In this document: positions 16,643 through 26,238 of the stretch, in pieces
Layout: each line of letters starts with the position of its first letter
How positions within the stretch are numbered: position 1 is the first letter of the stretch
Assembly (NCBI GenBank): GCA_041751425.1
Contig: JBGSXL010000001.1
Location: 1 to 64,000 of the forward strand
Direction: 5' to 3'
Source: JAVVEG01 sp041751425
Lineage (GTDB): Bacteria > Pseudomonadota > Gammaproteobacteria > Pseudomonadales > Pseudohongiellaceae
DNA length: 64,000 bases
The notes under the pieces: model-generated
What the model was told of the DNA's origin: nothing
Database searches by the model: none
Seen by the model: the letters and a program-made list of their open reading frames with translations, nothing else
Made by a program: the position numbers and the translations under genes

Positions 16643-18916
16643 ATGGCTGACTTAAAATCACAAACCGGTAACTCACAACCAGATAGGTCACAACCCGGTA
16701 CCGCCCCTACAGATTCCAGACAAACCAGTCTCTCGCCACCGGCCTGGTACTTCTGCAAATCAGTTATCAAGTTCTTCTTCAGTCCCGCGCTGCGTGAATC
16801 CAATAATCATCTTCCACCAGCCGGCCACACCGTGCCCGCCGATTTCAGCGGTGTCTGTGTCGCCACCTCCGCCGACCCCGCCTGCGATGCCTATGTTATA
16901 GAAAGGCTGACCGAGCTGGGCATAACGCATGTCCGCCTTGATTACAGCTACGATAGCCCGGGCGAGCACGGCAGCAGACTGCTGGAAGGACTGCTCGGTA
17001 ATAACTTCAAAGTGATGCTGCATCTGGTGCAGCCGTTGGAAGAAGCAAAGCGGATGAAGCATATCGAGACGCAACTGCGTTGGCGTCAGTTTGTTGCCGA
17101 CACGCTGGATGATTGGGGCGCGCAGGTAGAAATCATTGAGATTGGTTCCACGGTAAATCGCCGTCGCTGGGCTGGTTACACCTTACCCGGATTCACCGCC
17201 TGCTGGACTATTGCGTTCCTTGAAGCTAAACAACGTAATCTGCGCATTTCCGGGCCCAATATCAGCGATTTCGAGCCTCTGTACACTATTGCATTACTGG
17301 ATTTGTTATATGACTCACAGCAGCTCCCTCAGTACTACACCAATAACCTTTTTGTAGAGCGCGTGATTCAACCGGAAGTCTACGACCACAGAATCTATGG
17401 CGTGCTGCTGGCACCGCTGGTGCGCTACAACCTGATCAGGAAGGCGCGCCAGTTAAAACAAATTGCGGAGCGCAAAGGCATAGACGGCATGATCTGCTCT
17501 TACGTGAGCTGGACGCTGCCACGCATCAAACGCTTCACACCGGAAGCCACCGCCAAGCAGGCTGATTACCTGACCCGGTATCTGGTTCTGGCAGCAGCCT
17601 CCGGTGCATTCAAACGTGTGTACTGGGGAGCGCTGATAAACTGCCGCGAGGGGTTGATTGATGATGCCCATGCTGAGTGCCCTAATAACGAGATTGTCAC
17701 CTACTACAATGAAATCAGCGGCAATAGCGCTCTCTACCGCAAGCGCGCGGCATTTTTCGCACTGCAGGCATTTCAGGCAATTATTCCCGGCTCCGACTAT
17801 TTAGGTGCGCGCTGTCGCAAAGAAGGTCTGGAGATTCACGAGTTCGTTCGCGACAACCAGCGTGTACACGTGGTCTGGAGTTTGAACAGTACAGCGGCCA
17901 GTTTCGTCGATCTGTATCCGGACGGAACCTTGCAACAAGCTGAATGGATAGACCGTGATGGCCGCCCGTTGCCGGAGATACCCTCTCTGGTAAAAGAATC
18001 GCCGGTGTATCTCCGTTGGCCGATCAGCACGAATGTAACTGTGAAACCTGACCCCGAGTTGATTTCCGGTCTGGCAATCTGCACTACCGTTTCCGGAAAT
18101 TATTATTCCTTTCATGATGACAACTGGCAGGGGCTGGTGCTGGCGGATAACAAAGAAGACGCCGACAAGTTGTTTGCTGTATTACACCCGGACAAAATCA
18201 ACGAACAGTCGCGAACTGGTTCATTACGCAATGCACGCAATGCCATCTGGACTATCGATGATCCGCGCAGCGAATCAGAGTTGCTGGTAGTCAAACAACC
18301 GGTGAGATTAAGCTGGAATAAGAAACTGACAGAAAGATTCAAACACTCCAAAGCGCAACGCAGTTGGAATGGCGCCTGCGAATTGCTACGGCGTGGTATT
18401 GCGACCCCTATGCCTGTTGCATATTTCGACAATAGGAATGAGGTTGATCTTCTGCGAAATTGGTATGTGTGTGAACTGGAGGAGAATAATGTATCTGCCA
18501 GACACTTCATGACCGAATTTTCTGCAGGGGCGACTGAGGCGTACGGCATCGGCATGCAAAGCTTTTTGCATCAGTTGTGCGAGTTCGTCCTCAATCTGCA
18601 TCAACGCGGCGTTTTCTTCCGTGACCTGTCCGGAGGAAATGTGCTGACTCAACAGGTTGCTGATGGGCTGCTCACTTTCTCACTGATCGATACGGCACGC
18701 GCACGGTTTTATCACGAGCCACTGGTTATAAAAGATCGTCTTGCGGATTTGGTGCGCTTGCTGCATAAACTGCACTGGGAAGGACGGGAAATATTTCTTG
18801 AGCAATACTTTGCTGCTATCGACAAACCGTTAAAGCCCATTCACAAATTGCACTTTCGTCTTTACGATTTTAAGGCGGGTTTGAAACGAGCGCAGAAGAA
18901 GAGAAAGAAGAAATAG
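16643..18916 (+). CDS. Fusion of a glycoside-hydrolase-like domain with an LPS-kinase (InaA/WaaP)-like domain
   Basis: A 757-residue protein of unknown function. After a short repetitive leader (SQTGN, SQPDR, SQPGT) comes a region of about 450 residues resembling TIM-barrel glycosidases (FSGVCVATSADP, LGITHVRLDYSYDSPGEHG, EIGSTVNRRRWAGY). From about residue 540 it looks like a lipopolysaccharide core kinase: lysine in LLVVKQPVRLSW, catalytic-loop equivalent VFFRDLSGGNVL and metal-binding Asp in LIDTARARF. The His of the usual HRD/HxDL loop is Phe here. No signal peptide is obvious. Downstream of the lipid transporter pair, it may act on an envelope glycan or lipid sugar; this is inference. 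Confidence 0.7.
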   Translation: MADLKSQTGNSQPDRSQPGTAPTDSRQTSLSPPAWYFCKSVIKFFFSPALRESNNHLPPAGHTVPADFSGVCVATSADPACDAYVIERLTELGITHVRLDYSYDSPGEHGSRLLEGLLGNNFKVMLHLVQPLEEAKRMKHIETQLRWRQFVADTLDDWGAQVEIIEIGSTVNRRRWAGYTLPGFTACWTIAFLEAKQRNLRISGPNISDFEPLYTIALLDLLYDSQQLPQYYTNNLFVERVIQPEVYDHRIYGVLLAPLVRYNLIRKARQLKQIAERKGIDGMICSYVSWTLPRIKRFTPEATAKQADYLTRYLVLAAASGAFKRVYWGALINCREGLIDDAHAECPNNEIVTYYNEISGNSALYRKRAAFFALQAFQAIIPGSDYLGARCRKEGLEIHEFVRDNQRVHVVWSLNSTAASFVDLYPDGTLQQAEWIDRDGRPLPEIPSLVKESPVYLRWPISTNVTVKPDPELISGLAICTTVSGNYYSFHDDNWQGLVLADNKEDADKLFAVLHPDKINEQSRTGSLRNARNAIWTIDDPRSESELLVVKQPVRLSWNKKLTERFKHSKAQRSWNGACELLRRGIATPMPVAYFDNRNEVDLLRNWYVCELEENNVSARHFMTEFSAGATEAYGIGMQSFLHQLCEFVLNLHQRGVFFRDLSGGNVLTQQVADGLLTFSLIDTARARFYHEPLVIKDRLADLVRLLHKLHWEGREIFLEQYFAAIDKPLKPIHKLHFRLYDFKAGLKRAQKKRKKK
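16655..16714 (+). repeat. 15-bp in-frame tandem array at the start of the fusion gene
   Basis: Units AAATCACAAACCGGT, AACTCACAACCAGAT, AGGTCACAACCCGGT and a diverged ACCGCCCCTACAGAT follow each other directly after the start codon and encode 5-residue repeats. Same style as the intergenic arrays, but in frame. Confidence 0.8.
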
Positions 18917-18933
18917 TTTTTCAAGCGAAACCT

Positions 18934-19941
18934 TTACCCCCCAGAAAAATCAAAACCCGACTTCTGCGGAAAAACACCAAACAATCCACCCGTGTGAATG
19001 AAGACAATGTCCCTGGCATCCTGCAAACACCCGCTCTGCATTTCCTGCAGCATCCCGTGGAATGCTTTGCCGGTGTATACCGGGTCCAGAAAAATACCCT
19101 CGGTACGCGCCAGCAAACTGATGGTGTCGAAAATTTCCTTATCTGCTTTGCCATAACCCGGGCCCACGTAACCATCCACCGTGTTAACGGCAAGATTCGC
19201 CACAGCAAAATCAGCCGGCAGCGATGCGGCATAGCGCATTAGCCACGCGCCCGCATCTGCATGAAACTTCTGGTGGAAATATGCCGCATCATCACACACA
19301 TTGAATGCGAATATACTCGTATTCAGCCCGAATAATGCGTTGCCAACGATCAGCCCGCTTTGTGTGCCGCCAGATCCGGTTGCGACAACTATCGCGTCAG
19401 GAGATATTTTTTGATCTTGAAAATCCTGCTGTAATTCCCGACATGCGGCAACGTATCCCCACAGTCCGATTTCATCGCTGGCACCGATTGGAATGAAAAA
19501 AGCTTTTTTTCTTTTACGTTGGTATTCTTTCTGCAGATCCGCGGCTATTTCCGCATGGCGGTGGTAGTCTTTATCAGGAACATAACTGACAGTTGCACCG
19601 GCCAGATAATCGAGCAGTAAATTACCATCGATAGTTGCTGGTCGCTCGCCGCGCAAAACCAAATGCACTTGCAAACCCAGGCGCGCACCCAACACGGCTG
19701 TCGCCCTGCAATGATTCGACTGAACTCCGCCGCAGGTGATTATCGTGTCGCAACCTTCGCTCAACGCCTGCGCAAGAGAAAATTCCAGTTTGCGCACTTT
19801 GTTGCCGGACACTTCCGTGCCGGTGAGTTCATCGCGTTTGATCCAGATAGTTTTTGCGCCCGCTTGCACATCGAAACGCGTTAACTTGAGCAACGGTGTT
19901 GGCAGCCTTGCCAATTCAAGCTTGGGCGGAAATTGAATCAC
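18934..19941 (-). CDS. dcyD: PLP-dependent D-cysteine desulfhydrase / ACC-deaminase family protein
   Basis: A fold-type II PLP enzyme. The PLP lysine lies in ELTGTEVSGNKVRKLEF, followed by the substrate-binding CGGVQSNHCRATA and the phosphate-binding ATGSGGTQSGLIVG. This pattern fits D-cysteine desulfhydrase (D-cysteine to pyruvate, sulfide and ammonia) better than ACC deaminase, but the exact substrate is uncertain. The start is placed at GTG 19941 because AGGAGATAGCT lies directly before it; an upstream TTG in the same frame would run through this site. A terminator for the preceding gene pair ends just upstream. Convergent with the fusion gene. Confidence 0.85.
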   Translation of the reverse strand: MIQFPPKLELARLPTPLLKLTRFDVQAGAKTIWIKRDELTGTEVSGNKVRKLEFSLAQALSEGCDTIITCGGVQSNHCRATAVLGARLGLQVHLVLRGERPATIDGNLLLDYLAGATVSYVPDKDYHRHAEIAADLQKEYQRKRKKAFFIPIGASDEIGLWGYVAACRELQQDFQDQKISPDAIVVATGSGGTQSGLIVGNALFGLNTSIFAFNVCDDAAYFHQKFHADAGAWLMRYAASLPADFAVANLAVNTVDGYVGPGYGKADKEIFDTISLLARTEGIFLDPVYTGKAFHGMLQEMQSGCLQDARDIVFIHTGGLFGVFPQKSGFDFSGG

Positions 19942-19952
19942 AGCTATCTCCT

Positions 19953-19992
19953 GAAAAAACAAAAGGCCGTTGCACGCTGTGCTCCGGCCTTT
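19953..19992 (-). terminator. Intrinsic terminator of the cytochrome b operon
   Basis: On the minus strand AAAGGCCG pairs with CGGCCTTT (arms 19985-19992 and 19962-19969) and is followed by TTGTTTTTTC. It closes transcription of the small-protein/cytochrome b pair and partly abuts the ribosome-binding site of the next gene. Confidence 0.8.
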
Positions 19993-20012
19993 CGGATACG
20001 CTTGAGCTGGAG

Positions 20013-20384
20013 TTACTTGGTTTCAGCCACTGGGCGGAACTTCTCGCTGTACAAAAAGAAATTCGTCAACACGGCGCGCAAATGAATCGATGCGTTCAGA
20101 TTATCGATCAGCTCAGAACTCATACGCTTCTGCGCAACCACAAATTTCAGAGCGGCACTGGCTTTTTTTACGTCGTCAACGATTACCTGTTCAAACTCGT
20201 CCGTGCTGTTCTGCAAACTGTCTTTGATTCGAAGCATGGCATCCAGCATGTTTTTCACTGTAGGGCCAGCATGGGGAGGTGGAGTCTTGGCCTCCTCATG
20301 CGGGGGTCTGCCTTGCGCTGCGTATGCCAGAAGAAACTCATACCCTGCTTCGATTACATCAATATCTTCTTCTATGTTGTTCAC
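20013..20384 (-). CDS. Conserved protein of unknown function paired with cytochrome b
   Basis: A 123-residue soluble, mostly helical protein with no signal peptide, no membrane helix and no cysteines. It begins MNNIEEDIDVIEAGYEFLLAYAAQG and contains an Ala/Asp/Lys-rich amphipathic centre (VIVDDVKKASAALKFVVAQKR). The start overlaps the cytochrome b stop by four bases (ATGA), so the two are co-translated and probably function together, for example as an accessory or peripheral subunit. I do not recognise the family. Confidence 0.75.
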   Translation of the reverse strand: MNNIEEDIDVIEAGYEFLLAYAAQGRPPHEEAKTPPPHAGPTVKNMLDAMLRIKDSLQNSTDEFEQVIVDDVKKASAALKFVVAQKRMSSELIDNLNASIHLRAVLTNFFLYSEKFRPVAETK

Positions 20385-21142
20385 TTCTTCTCTTCAACCT
20401 TCCAGCGACTTGGATCGTGATTCTCTCTCATCTCATCTTCTGAAATCCAGCCCGTCACCATGGAGCGGGTGTAGAAGCGCTTTTCCGGACGCAGAGCGAA
20501 ATAGATATGAATGGCGGTGAACGCAATCAGCGACAGCGTTGCCAGACCGTGCAACAGGAACATCAGGCCCAGTTGTGCTTCGTCTGCCACACTTGGGCGA
20601 TTCCACCACGGTGTATTCATATTCAGCATCAGGATGACTCCGGTGACGATGACAGCAATGACCAGCACTGTCATTGCCCAGTGCATACCCTTTTGTTCGA
20701 ATGAGTATTTGCCTGGCTTTTTGGTTTCATCAAATGGCTCACCGAAATCGCTTGGCCCCAGCAGCATTGACTTGAAGTCCTGCCAGAACAATGCACGAAT
20801 AGTATGGAATATCACCACGAAGGTGAGCACCAGGCCGGCAATCCAGTGAATATCCAACCAGGCGAAGCGCAGGCCGATTATGGGTGCAGTGCCGGTCACG
20901 ATCAGAACGAGGACGCTGGCTGCCATTATCCAGTGGAAAGCCCTGTCAATGGCGGCGTGTCTGCTGACGCGCTTGCCTTCCGGAGAAGGTTTGGCTCTCT
21001 TCTTGGCCAGTGCAGCCATGAAAATAGCGTGACCAGCCAGCAGGATCAGTGCAGCAACGGCTACGACCCAGAGCAGATCCCATGAAACTCCGAGGATGAC
21101 TTCCTCGCCCCAGACATCGTATTTATAGCGAACTATTTCCAC
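20381..21142 (-). CDS. Formate-dehydrogenase-gamma-type di-heme cytochrome b subunit
   Basis: A 253-residue integral membrane protein with five hydrophobic segments. Heme-ligand histidines are expected in AIDRAFHWIMAASVLVLIVTG, IHWIAGLVLTFVVIFHTIRAL, KGMHWAMTVLVIAVIVTG and LHGLATLSLIAFTAIHIYFALRP, the FdnI/FdoI/cytochrome b561 pattern. Such subunits pass electrons from a periplasmic dehydrogenase to quinone. No dehydrogenase or Fe-S subunit gene lies beside it, so its partner must be elsewhere. GTG start with AAGGGG six bases upstream. First gene of a two-gene operon. Confidence 0.85.
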   Translation of the reverse strand: MEIVRYKYDVWGEEVILGVSWDLLWVVAVAALILLAGHAIFMAALAKKRAKPSPEGKRVSRHAAIDRAFHWIMAASVLVLIVTGTAPIIGLRFAWLDIHWIAGLVLTFVVIFHTIRALFWQDFKSMLLGPSDFGEPFDETKKPGKYSFEQKGMHWAMTVLVIAVIVTGVILMLNMNTPWWNRPSVADEAQLGLMFLLHGLATLSLIAFTAIHIYFALRPEKRFYTRSMVTGWISEDEMRENHDPSRWKVEEKK

Positions 21143-21549
21143 TATTGACCCCTTATGCTTTCCATATGTAATTATTGTGATGATTTTTTATAGTTATTCG
21201 GCGGCGTTCCTGCATTTGAGGCGATCAAGGTTAATCCACCTACCCCCATTTATCAAGCCCGGAATATAAGCATTCCAGCGCATATACAGCGTTTCCAAAG
21301 GGTAGATTGTCAGCATATTCAGTCATTATTGGGCGCTGTCGCAACGTTGGCTCAGACTGCCGTTTCCGGCCCCGCCCGGCAACTTGACTTATTTTGTTAC
21401 GGTGGTATTGTGTCCAGCCCCCATAAAACACGCTTGCAATTCCCACAATGTAGTCGGTGTCGAAAGACCCCAGACAATCCTTGACCGGGAATTTGACAGC
21501 GGCTGAACGGGAAATTGAACACCGTACACAAGATGAGACTTTGCGATTT
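21143..21549. other. Divergent intergenic region with the gltB promoter
   Basis: About 400 bases between the cytochrome b and glutamate synthase genes, transcribed away from each other. Apart from the gltB promoter candidate and the ambiguous gltB 5' end, I see no gene or RNA here. Confidence 0.5.
21384..21411 (+). promoter_or_regulatory. Candidate sigma-70 promoter for gltBD
   Basis: TTGACT (21384-21389), a 16-base spacer and TATTGT (21406-21411) give a reasonable -35/-10 pair about 45 bases before the first possible GTG start and 140 before the preferred ATG. Confidence 0.45.
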
Positions 21550-24500
21550 ATGAACAACGAAGCCCATTACCCCTTAAAGTTCGGCTATCCTCAGAAGACC
21601 GGTCTCTATGATCCGGCCAATGAGAAAGATTCCTGCGGTGTAGGCTTTGTTGCAGATATCAAGGGCCGTCCCAGTCATCAGATCATGCTGGACGCCTATC
21701 ACCTGAACTCACGCATGGATCACCGTGGTGGTTGCGGCTTTGAAGCCAATACGGGCGATGGCGCGGGCATATTGATGGCATTGCCACATACGTTCTTCGC
21801 AGAGATTGCCGCTGATGAGCTGGGTGTTACGCTACCTGCCGAAGGCGAGTATGCCGTTGGGAATATTTTCCTGCCTCAGAAAGCTGATGAGCGCGCCAAA
21901 TGCCGCGAAATTATTGCAAAGATAGTTGCTGAAGAGGGCCAGGAATTGCTTGGCTGGCGCACTGTTCCCGTGGATGCCGAAGGTGCTGACGTTGGGCCTG
22001 CCGCAAGAATGGCACAGCCCGAAATTGAGCAGTTGTTCATCGGCGCCATGGGCATGAGCGATCGCGAGGCTTTCGAGCGCAAACTCTATATCATTCGCAA
22101 ACGCTTCACGCACCGTCTGCGCGGCGACACGTCATTGACTGAAGCCAAAATGGTTTACGCCTGCAGCCTGTCAACCAAGGTGATGGTATATAAAGGTATG
22201 CTGACACCGGGTCAGTTGTTCCCTTTTTACCTGGACCTGACCAATCCGCAGTTTGAAACGCATATGGCGATGGTGCACTCGCGCTTCAGCACCAACACGT
22301 TCCCGTCGTGGGACAGAGCGCAGCCAAACCGTTTCATGAGTCACAACGGCGAGATCAACACGCTGCGCGGCAACGTCAACTCCATGGTTTCACGCGAAGG
22401 CACGGTCAAAAGCGAACTGTTCGGACCTAAACTGTCAGACCTGTTCCCTGTGATTGATTCAGACTGCTCGGACTCCGGCTCTTTCGACGCCGTACTTGAG
22501 TTCATGCTGATGTCTGGTCGTACGCTGCCCGAATCCGTCATGATGATGATTCCGGAAGCCTGGCAATCAGACGTCAACATGTCGCAGACCAAGAAAGATT
22601 TTTACGAGTTCCACTCGGCGCTTATGGAGCCCTGGGATGGTCCTGCTTCTATCGTTTTCTCTGACGGGCAATACATTGGCGCCGTCCTCGATCGCAACGG
22701 TTTGCGCCCCAGCCGCTATTATGTGACACATGACGACAAGGTCATCATGGCATCCGAAGTTGGCGTGCTGAATGTGGACCCTGCCAATGTGAAAATCAAA
22801 GGCCGTCTGCAGCCAGGCAAGATGTTCCTGCTGGACTTTAAACAAGGTCGATTGATTCCTGATGAAGAACTCAAGCTCGACATCGCAGGTCGTCGTCCTT
22901 ACGGCGAATGGCTTGCCAATCAAAAAATTACGCTCGACCACATTGCTACCGACAGCGCAGCGCACTCGCTGGATGCAGAAAATGTTATGCAGCGTATGCA
23001 GGCGTTTGGTTATACCGTAGAAACCATGCATTTCATGTTGATGCCATTGGTCACCGAAGTACGTGATCCGCTTGGCTCCATGGGTAACGATTCCGCGTTG
23101 GCGTGTCTGTCTGACAAGTCGCGCATGATTTACGACTATTTCAAGCAATTGTTCGCGCAGATCACCAACCCTGCCATCGATTCCATTCGTGAAGAAGTGG
23201 TCATGTCACTGGAGTGTTTCATCGGACCCGAGGGCAATCTGCTCGATACCGATGAGTCGCAGGCTAAACGGCTAAGCTTGCAGCACCCAATACTTTCCAA
23301 CAAAGAGTTGGCAAACATTCGTGACATGAATTTCCGTGGTATGCGCACGAAGGTAATTGATATTACTTATCCGGCAGGCGTGCAGAACGGCTACCGCGAT
23401 GCGCTGGACAGAATCTGCAGCGAAGCAACGCAGGCTATCAGCGACGGGTTTTCCTTCGTCATTCTGTCTGACAGAAAAATAGCCAGAGACCGCATTCCGT
23501 TGAGCGCATTGGTGGCATGTGGCGCTGTGCATCATCATTTGATTGGCGGCCACCAACGCAGTCGTATTGGTCTGATACTGGAAACCGGTGAAGCGCGTGA
23601 AGTGCATCACCACTGTCTGCTTACCGGTTACGGCGCGGACGCCATCAACCCGTATCTGGCTTTCGAAGCGTTGTGGCAGGCCCGCAATGAAGGCCTGCTG
23701 GGTGATTTGTTCAGTAATGAAGATGAGTTGGTTTACACCTATAAGAAAGGTGTTGCCAAGGGCATGCTGAAAGTCATGGCCAAGATGGGCATCTCTACTT
23801 TGCAATCCTATAAAGGCGCGCAGATATTCGAAGCGGTCGGCCTGGCCGATGAAATCATTCAGCGCTGTTTCGTGGGTACGGCCAGCCGCGTGCAGGGCGT
23901 CAATTTTGATGTATTGATTGAAGAGACAGAACGTCGTCATCAAGTGGGTTACCCGACCATAGCCAGTAATCGTTTGCCTGTGCTGCATAATCCGGGCGAG
24001 TTCCACTGGCGCAGTGGCGGCGAAGGTCACATGTGGGACCCGACCAGCATTTTCAATATACAGGTGGCGGCCCGCAATAATAATGTGGATGCGTATGCCA
24101 CATTTGCCAAACATACGAATGAACAGACGACACGAAATTGTACGTTCCGTGGTCTGCTGCAATTCAAAACCGGTATTAATGCACCTGTAGCACTGGATGA
24201 AGTGGAATCAGCTGCTGACATTGTCAAGCGCTTTGCTACCGGCGCCATGAGTCTGGGTTCGATCTCTACTGAGGTGCATGAAGCGCTGGCCATCGCGATG
24301 AATCGCATGGGCGGCAAATCCAACACAGGAGAAGGTGGAGAAGATTCGTCACGCTTCAGCCCGATGCCTAACGGTGATTCCAAGCGCTCCTCCATCAAGC
24401 AGGTAGCCTCAGGACGTTTCGGTGTCACTATTTGGTATCTGAACAATGCGGATGAGTTGCAGATCAAGATTTCGCAAGGTGCCAAGCCTGGTGAAGGCGG

Positions 24501-26127
24501 CGAGCTGCCCGGAGGCAAGGTAGACGATTATATTGCCAGCCTGCGTCACTCCACACCCGGCGTTGGTTTGATCAGCCCACCACCGCATCACGATATTTAT
24601 TCAATTGAAGACATCGCACAACTTATACACGATTTGAAGAATGCGAATCGTGATGCGCGTATCAGCGTGAAACTGGTTTCGGAAATCGGCGTTGGTACTA
24701 TCGCTGCCGGCGTCACGAAAGCCAAAACAGATCACCTCGTTATTGCCGGTCATGACGGCGGCACCGGTGCGTCACCATTAACATCAATCAAGCACGCAGG
24801 TCTGCCATGGGAACTGGGCTTAGCGGAAACGCATCAGACTCTGGTGATGAACAATCTGCGCTCACGCGTTGTGCTGCAAACCGATGGTCAATTGAAAACC
24901 GGCCGCGATGTTGCCATTGCTGCACTGTTAGGCGCTGAGGAATTCGGCTTTGCTACTGCCCCACTGATTACGCTGGGCTGCATCATGATGCGCAAGTGTC
25001 ATTTGAATACCTGCCCTGTAGGCATAGCAACGCAGGATAAAGAGCTGCGCAAAAAATTCAAAGGCAAACCGGAGCATGTAGTGAATTACCTGTTCATGGT
25101 TGCCGAAGAAATGCGCGGCATCATGGCGCAACTTGGCGTGCGCACTGTCAATGAGATGATTGGTCGCGTGGACTTGCTGGAAACCAGCAACGCCATCCGT
25201 CATTGGAAAGCCAGTGGTCTGGACCTGAGCGCCATCCTCGCGCCTGCCAGAAAAGTTTTCGAGAACACGGAAGTCTATCAGACCATCACCCAGGATCATG
25301 GTCTGGAGAAAGCACTGGATAACCAGCTTATTGAACTGTCTGCCAAAGCGTTGGCGACTGGCGAGAAAGTCAATATCGAACTACCAGTGATTAATATCAA
25401 TCGTGTGGTAGGCACCATGCTTTCCAGTGAGGTCGCAAAGCGTTGGAAAGAAGAAATGCTGCCGGAGGATACCATCAACATCAAGCTCACCGGTTCTGCA
25501 GGGCAGAGCCTGGGAGCCTGGTTGGCGAAGGGTATTACCATCACTGTCGAAGGCGATGCTAATGACTATGTAGGCAAGGGGCTTTCCGGTGGCAAGATTA
25601 TTGTCTATCCGCATAAAGTCAGCACCTTCAAAGCCGAAGAGAACATCATTGCCGGTAATGTGAACCTTTACGGTGCAACCAGTGGTGAGGCGTACTTCCG
25701 CGGTATCGTCGCGGAACGCTTCGCGGTTCGTAACAGTGGTGCCACTGCCGTCGTTGAAGGCATCGGCGACCATGGCTGCGAGTATATGACTGGCGGCAAG
25801 GTAGTGATTCTGGGCAAAACAGGCCGCAATTTTGGTGCCGGTATGAGTGGCGGAGTGGCGTATGTCTGGAATCCGGACAACGACTTCGAGAAACAGTGCA
25901 ACATGGATACTTTTGAGTTGGAACCCATGCAGGACACCGCTGATATCGCAGAGTTGAAAAACCTGATCAGTCGTCATCTGCAGTACACGGAATCGACGGT
26001 TGCCAAAACCATTCTCGATAACTGGGAGCAATCACTGGCTCAGTTCGTGAAGGTAATGCCTACCGATTATAAACGCGTGCTTGCTGAACGCGCTGCGGAT
26101 ACTCGGATACAAGCGGTTGCAGTCTGA
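21550..26127 (+). CDS. gltB: Glutamate synthase (NADPH) large subunit
   Basis: Transfers the glutamine amide to 2-oxoglutarate with GltD. The class II glutaminase domain uses the Cys in EKDSCGVGFVAD as mature N-terminal nucleophile; with ATG 21550 this is residue 29, implying a short cleaved propeptide. Central and FMN-binding synthase domains follow (VASGRFGVTIWYL, GEGGELPGGKV, AGHDGGTGASPL), then the 3Fe-4S cysteines in CIMMRKCHLNTCPVGIAT near residue 1143 and the beta-helix GXGXG domain (GTGASGEAY-like repeats). An in-frame GTG at 21457 would add 31 residues and cannot be excluded; neither start has a good ribosome-binding site. Operon with gltD. Confidence 0.95.
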   Translation: MNNEAHYPLKFGYPQKTGLYDPANEKDSCGVGFVADIKGRPSHQIMLDAYHLNSRMDHRGGCGFEANTGDGAGILMALPHTFFAEIAADELGVTLPAEGEYAVGNIFLPQKADERAKCREIIAKIVAEEGQELLGWRTVPVDAEGADVGPAARMAQPEIEQLFIGAMGMSDREAFERKLYIIRKRFTHRLRGDTSLTEAKMVYACSLSTKVMVYKGMLTPGQLFPFYLDLTNPQFETHMAMVHSRFSTNTFPSWDRAQPNRFMSHNGEINTLRGNVNSMVSREGTVKSELFGPKLSDLFPVIDSDCSDSGSFDAVLEFMLMSGRTLPESVMMMIPEAWQSDVNMSQTKKDFYEFHSALMEPWDGPASIVFSDGQYIGAVLDRNGLRPSRYYVTHDDKVIMASEVGVLNVDPANVKIKGRLQPGKMFLLDFKQGRLIPDEELKLDIAGRRPYGEWLANQKITLDHIATDSAAHSLDAENVMQRMQAFGYTVETMHFMLMPLVTEVRDPLGSMGNDSALACLSDKSRMIYDYFKQLFAQITNPAIDSIREEVVMSLECFIGPEGNLLDTDESQAKRLSLQHPILSNKELANIRDMNFRGMRTKVIDITYPAGVQNGYRDALDRICSEATQAISDGFSFVILSDRKIARDRIPLSALVACGAVHHHLIGGHQRSRIGLILETGEAREVHHHCLLTGYGADAINPYLAFEALWQARNEGLLGDLFSNEDELVYTYKKGVAKGMLKVMAKMGISTLQSYKGAQIFEAVGLADEIIQRCFVGTASRVQGVNFDVLIEETERRHQVGYPTIASNRLPVLHNPGEFHWRSGGEGHMWDPTSIFNIQVAARNNNVDAYATFAKHTNEQTTRNCTFRGLLQFKTGINAPVALDEVESAADIVKRFATGAMSLGSISTEVHEALAIAMNRMGGKSNTGEGGEDSSRFSPMPNGDSKRSSIKQVASGRFGVTIWYLNNADELQIKISQGAKPGEGGELPGGKVDDYIASLRHSTPGVGLISPPPHHDIYSIEDIAQLIHDLKNANRDARISVKLVSEIGVGTIAAGVTKAKTDHLVIAGHDGGTGASPLTSIKHAGLPWELGLAETHQTLVMNNLRSRVVLQTDGQLKTGRDVAIAALLGAEEFGFATAPLITLGCIMMRKCHLNTCPVGIATQDKELRKKFKGKPEHVVNYLFMVAEEMRGIMAQLGVRTVNEMIGRVDLLETSNAIRHWKASGLDLSAILAPARKVFENTEVYQTITQDHGLEKALDNQLIELSAKALATGEKVNIELPVININRVVGTMLSSEVAKRWKEEMLPEDTINIKLTGSAGQSLGAWLAKGITITVEGDANDYVGKGLSGGKIIVYPHKVSTFKAEENIIAGNVNLYGATSGEAYFRGIVAERFAVRNSGATAVVEGIGDHGCEYMTGGKVVILGKTGRNFGAGMSGGVAYVWNPDNDFEKQCNMDTFELEPMQDTADIAELKNLISRHLQYTESTVAKTILDNWEQSLAQFVKVMPTDYKRVLAERAADTRIQAVAV

Positions 26128-26238
26128 TACAGGCAGCGAAGGACTGTTTGTATGGCAAAAGATAGCAGCTTGGAGACTCTTTAGAGAGACAGAATTAAGA
26201 GTCACAACAAAAGAATTGGCTTAACTGGATTATATGTA

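Noticed and set aside
21457..21549. Extended GTG start for gltB
   Set aside because: Would lengthen the propeptide by 31 residues without a ribosome-binding site; kept only as an alternative.
23272..24162. 296-codon open frame opposite gltB
   Set aside because: Lies wholly inside glutamate synthase on the other strand and has no motifs.
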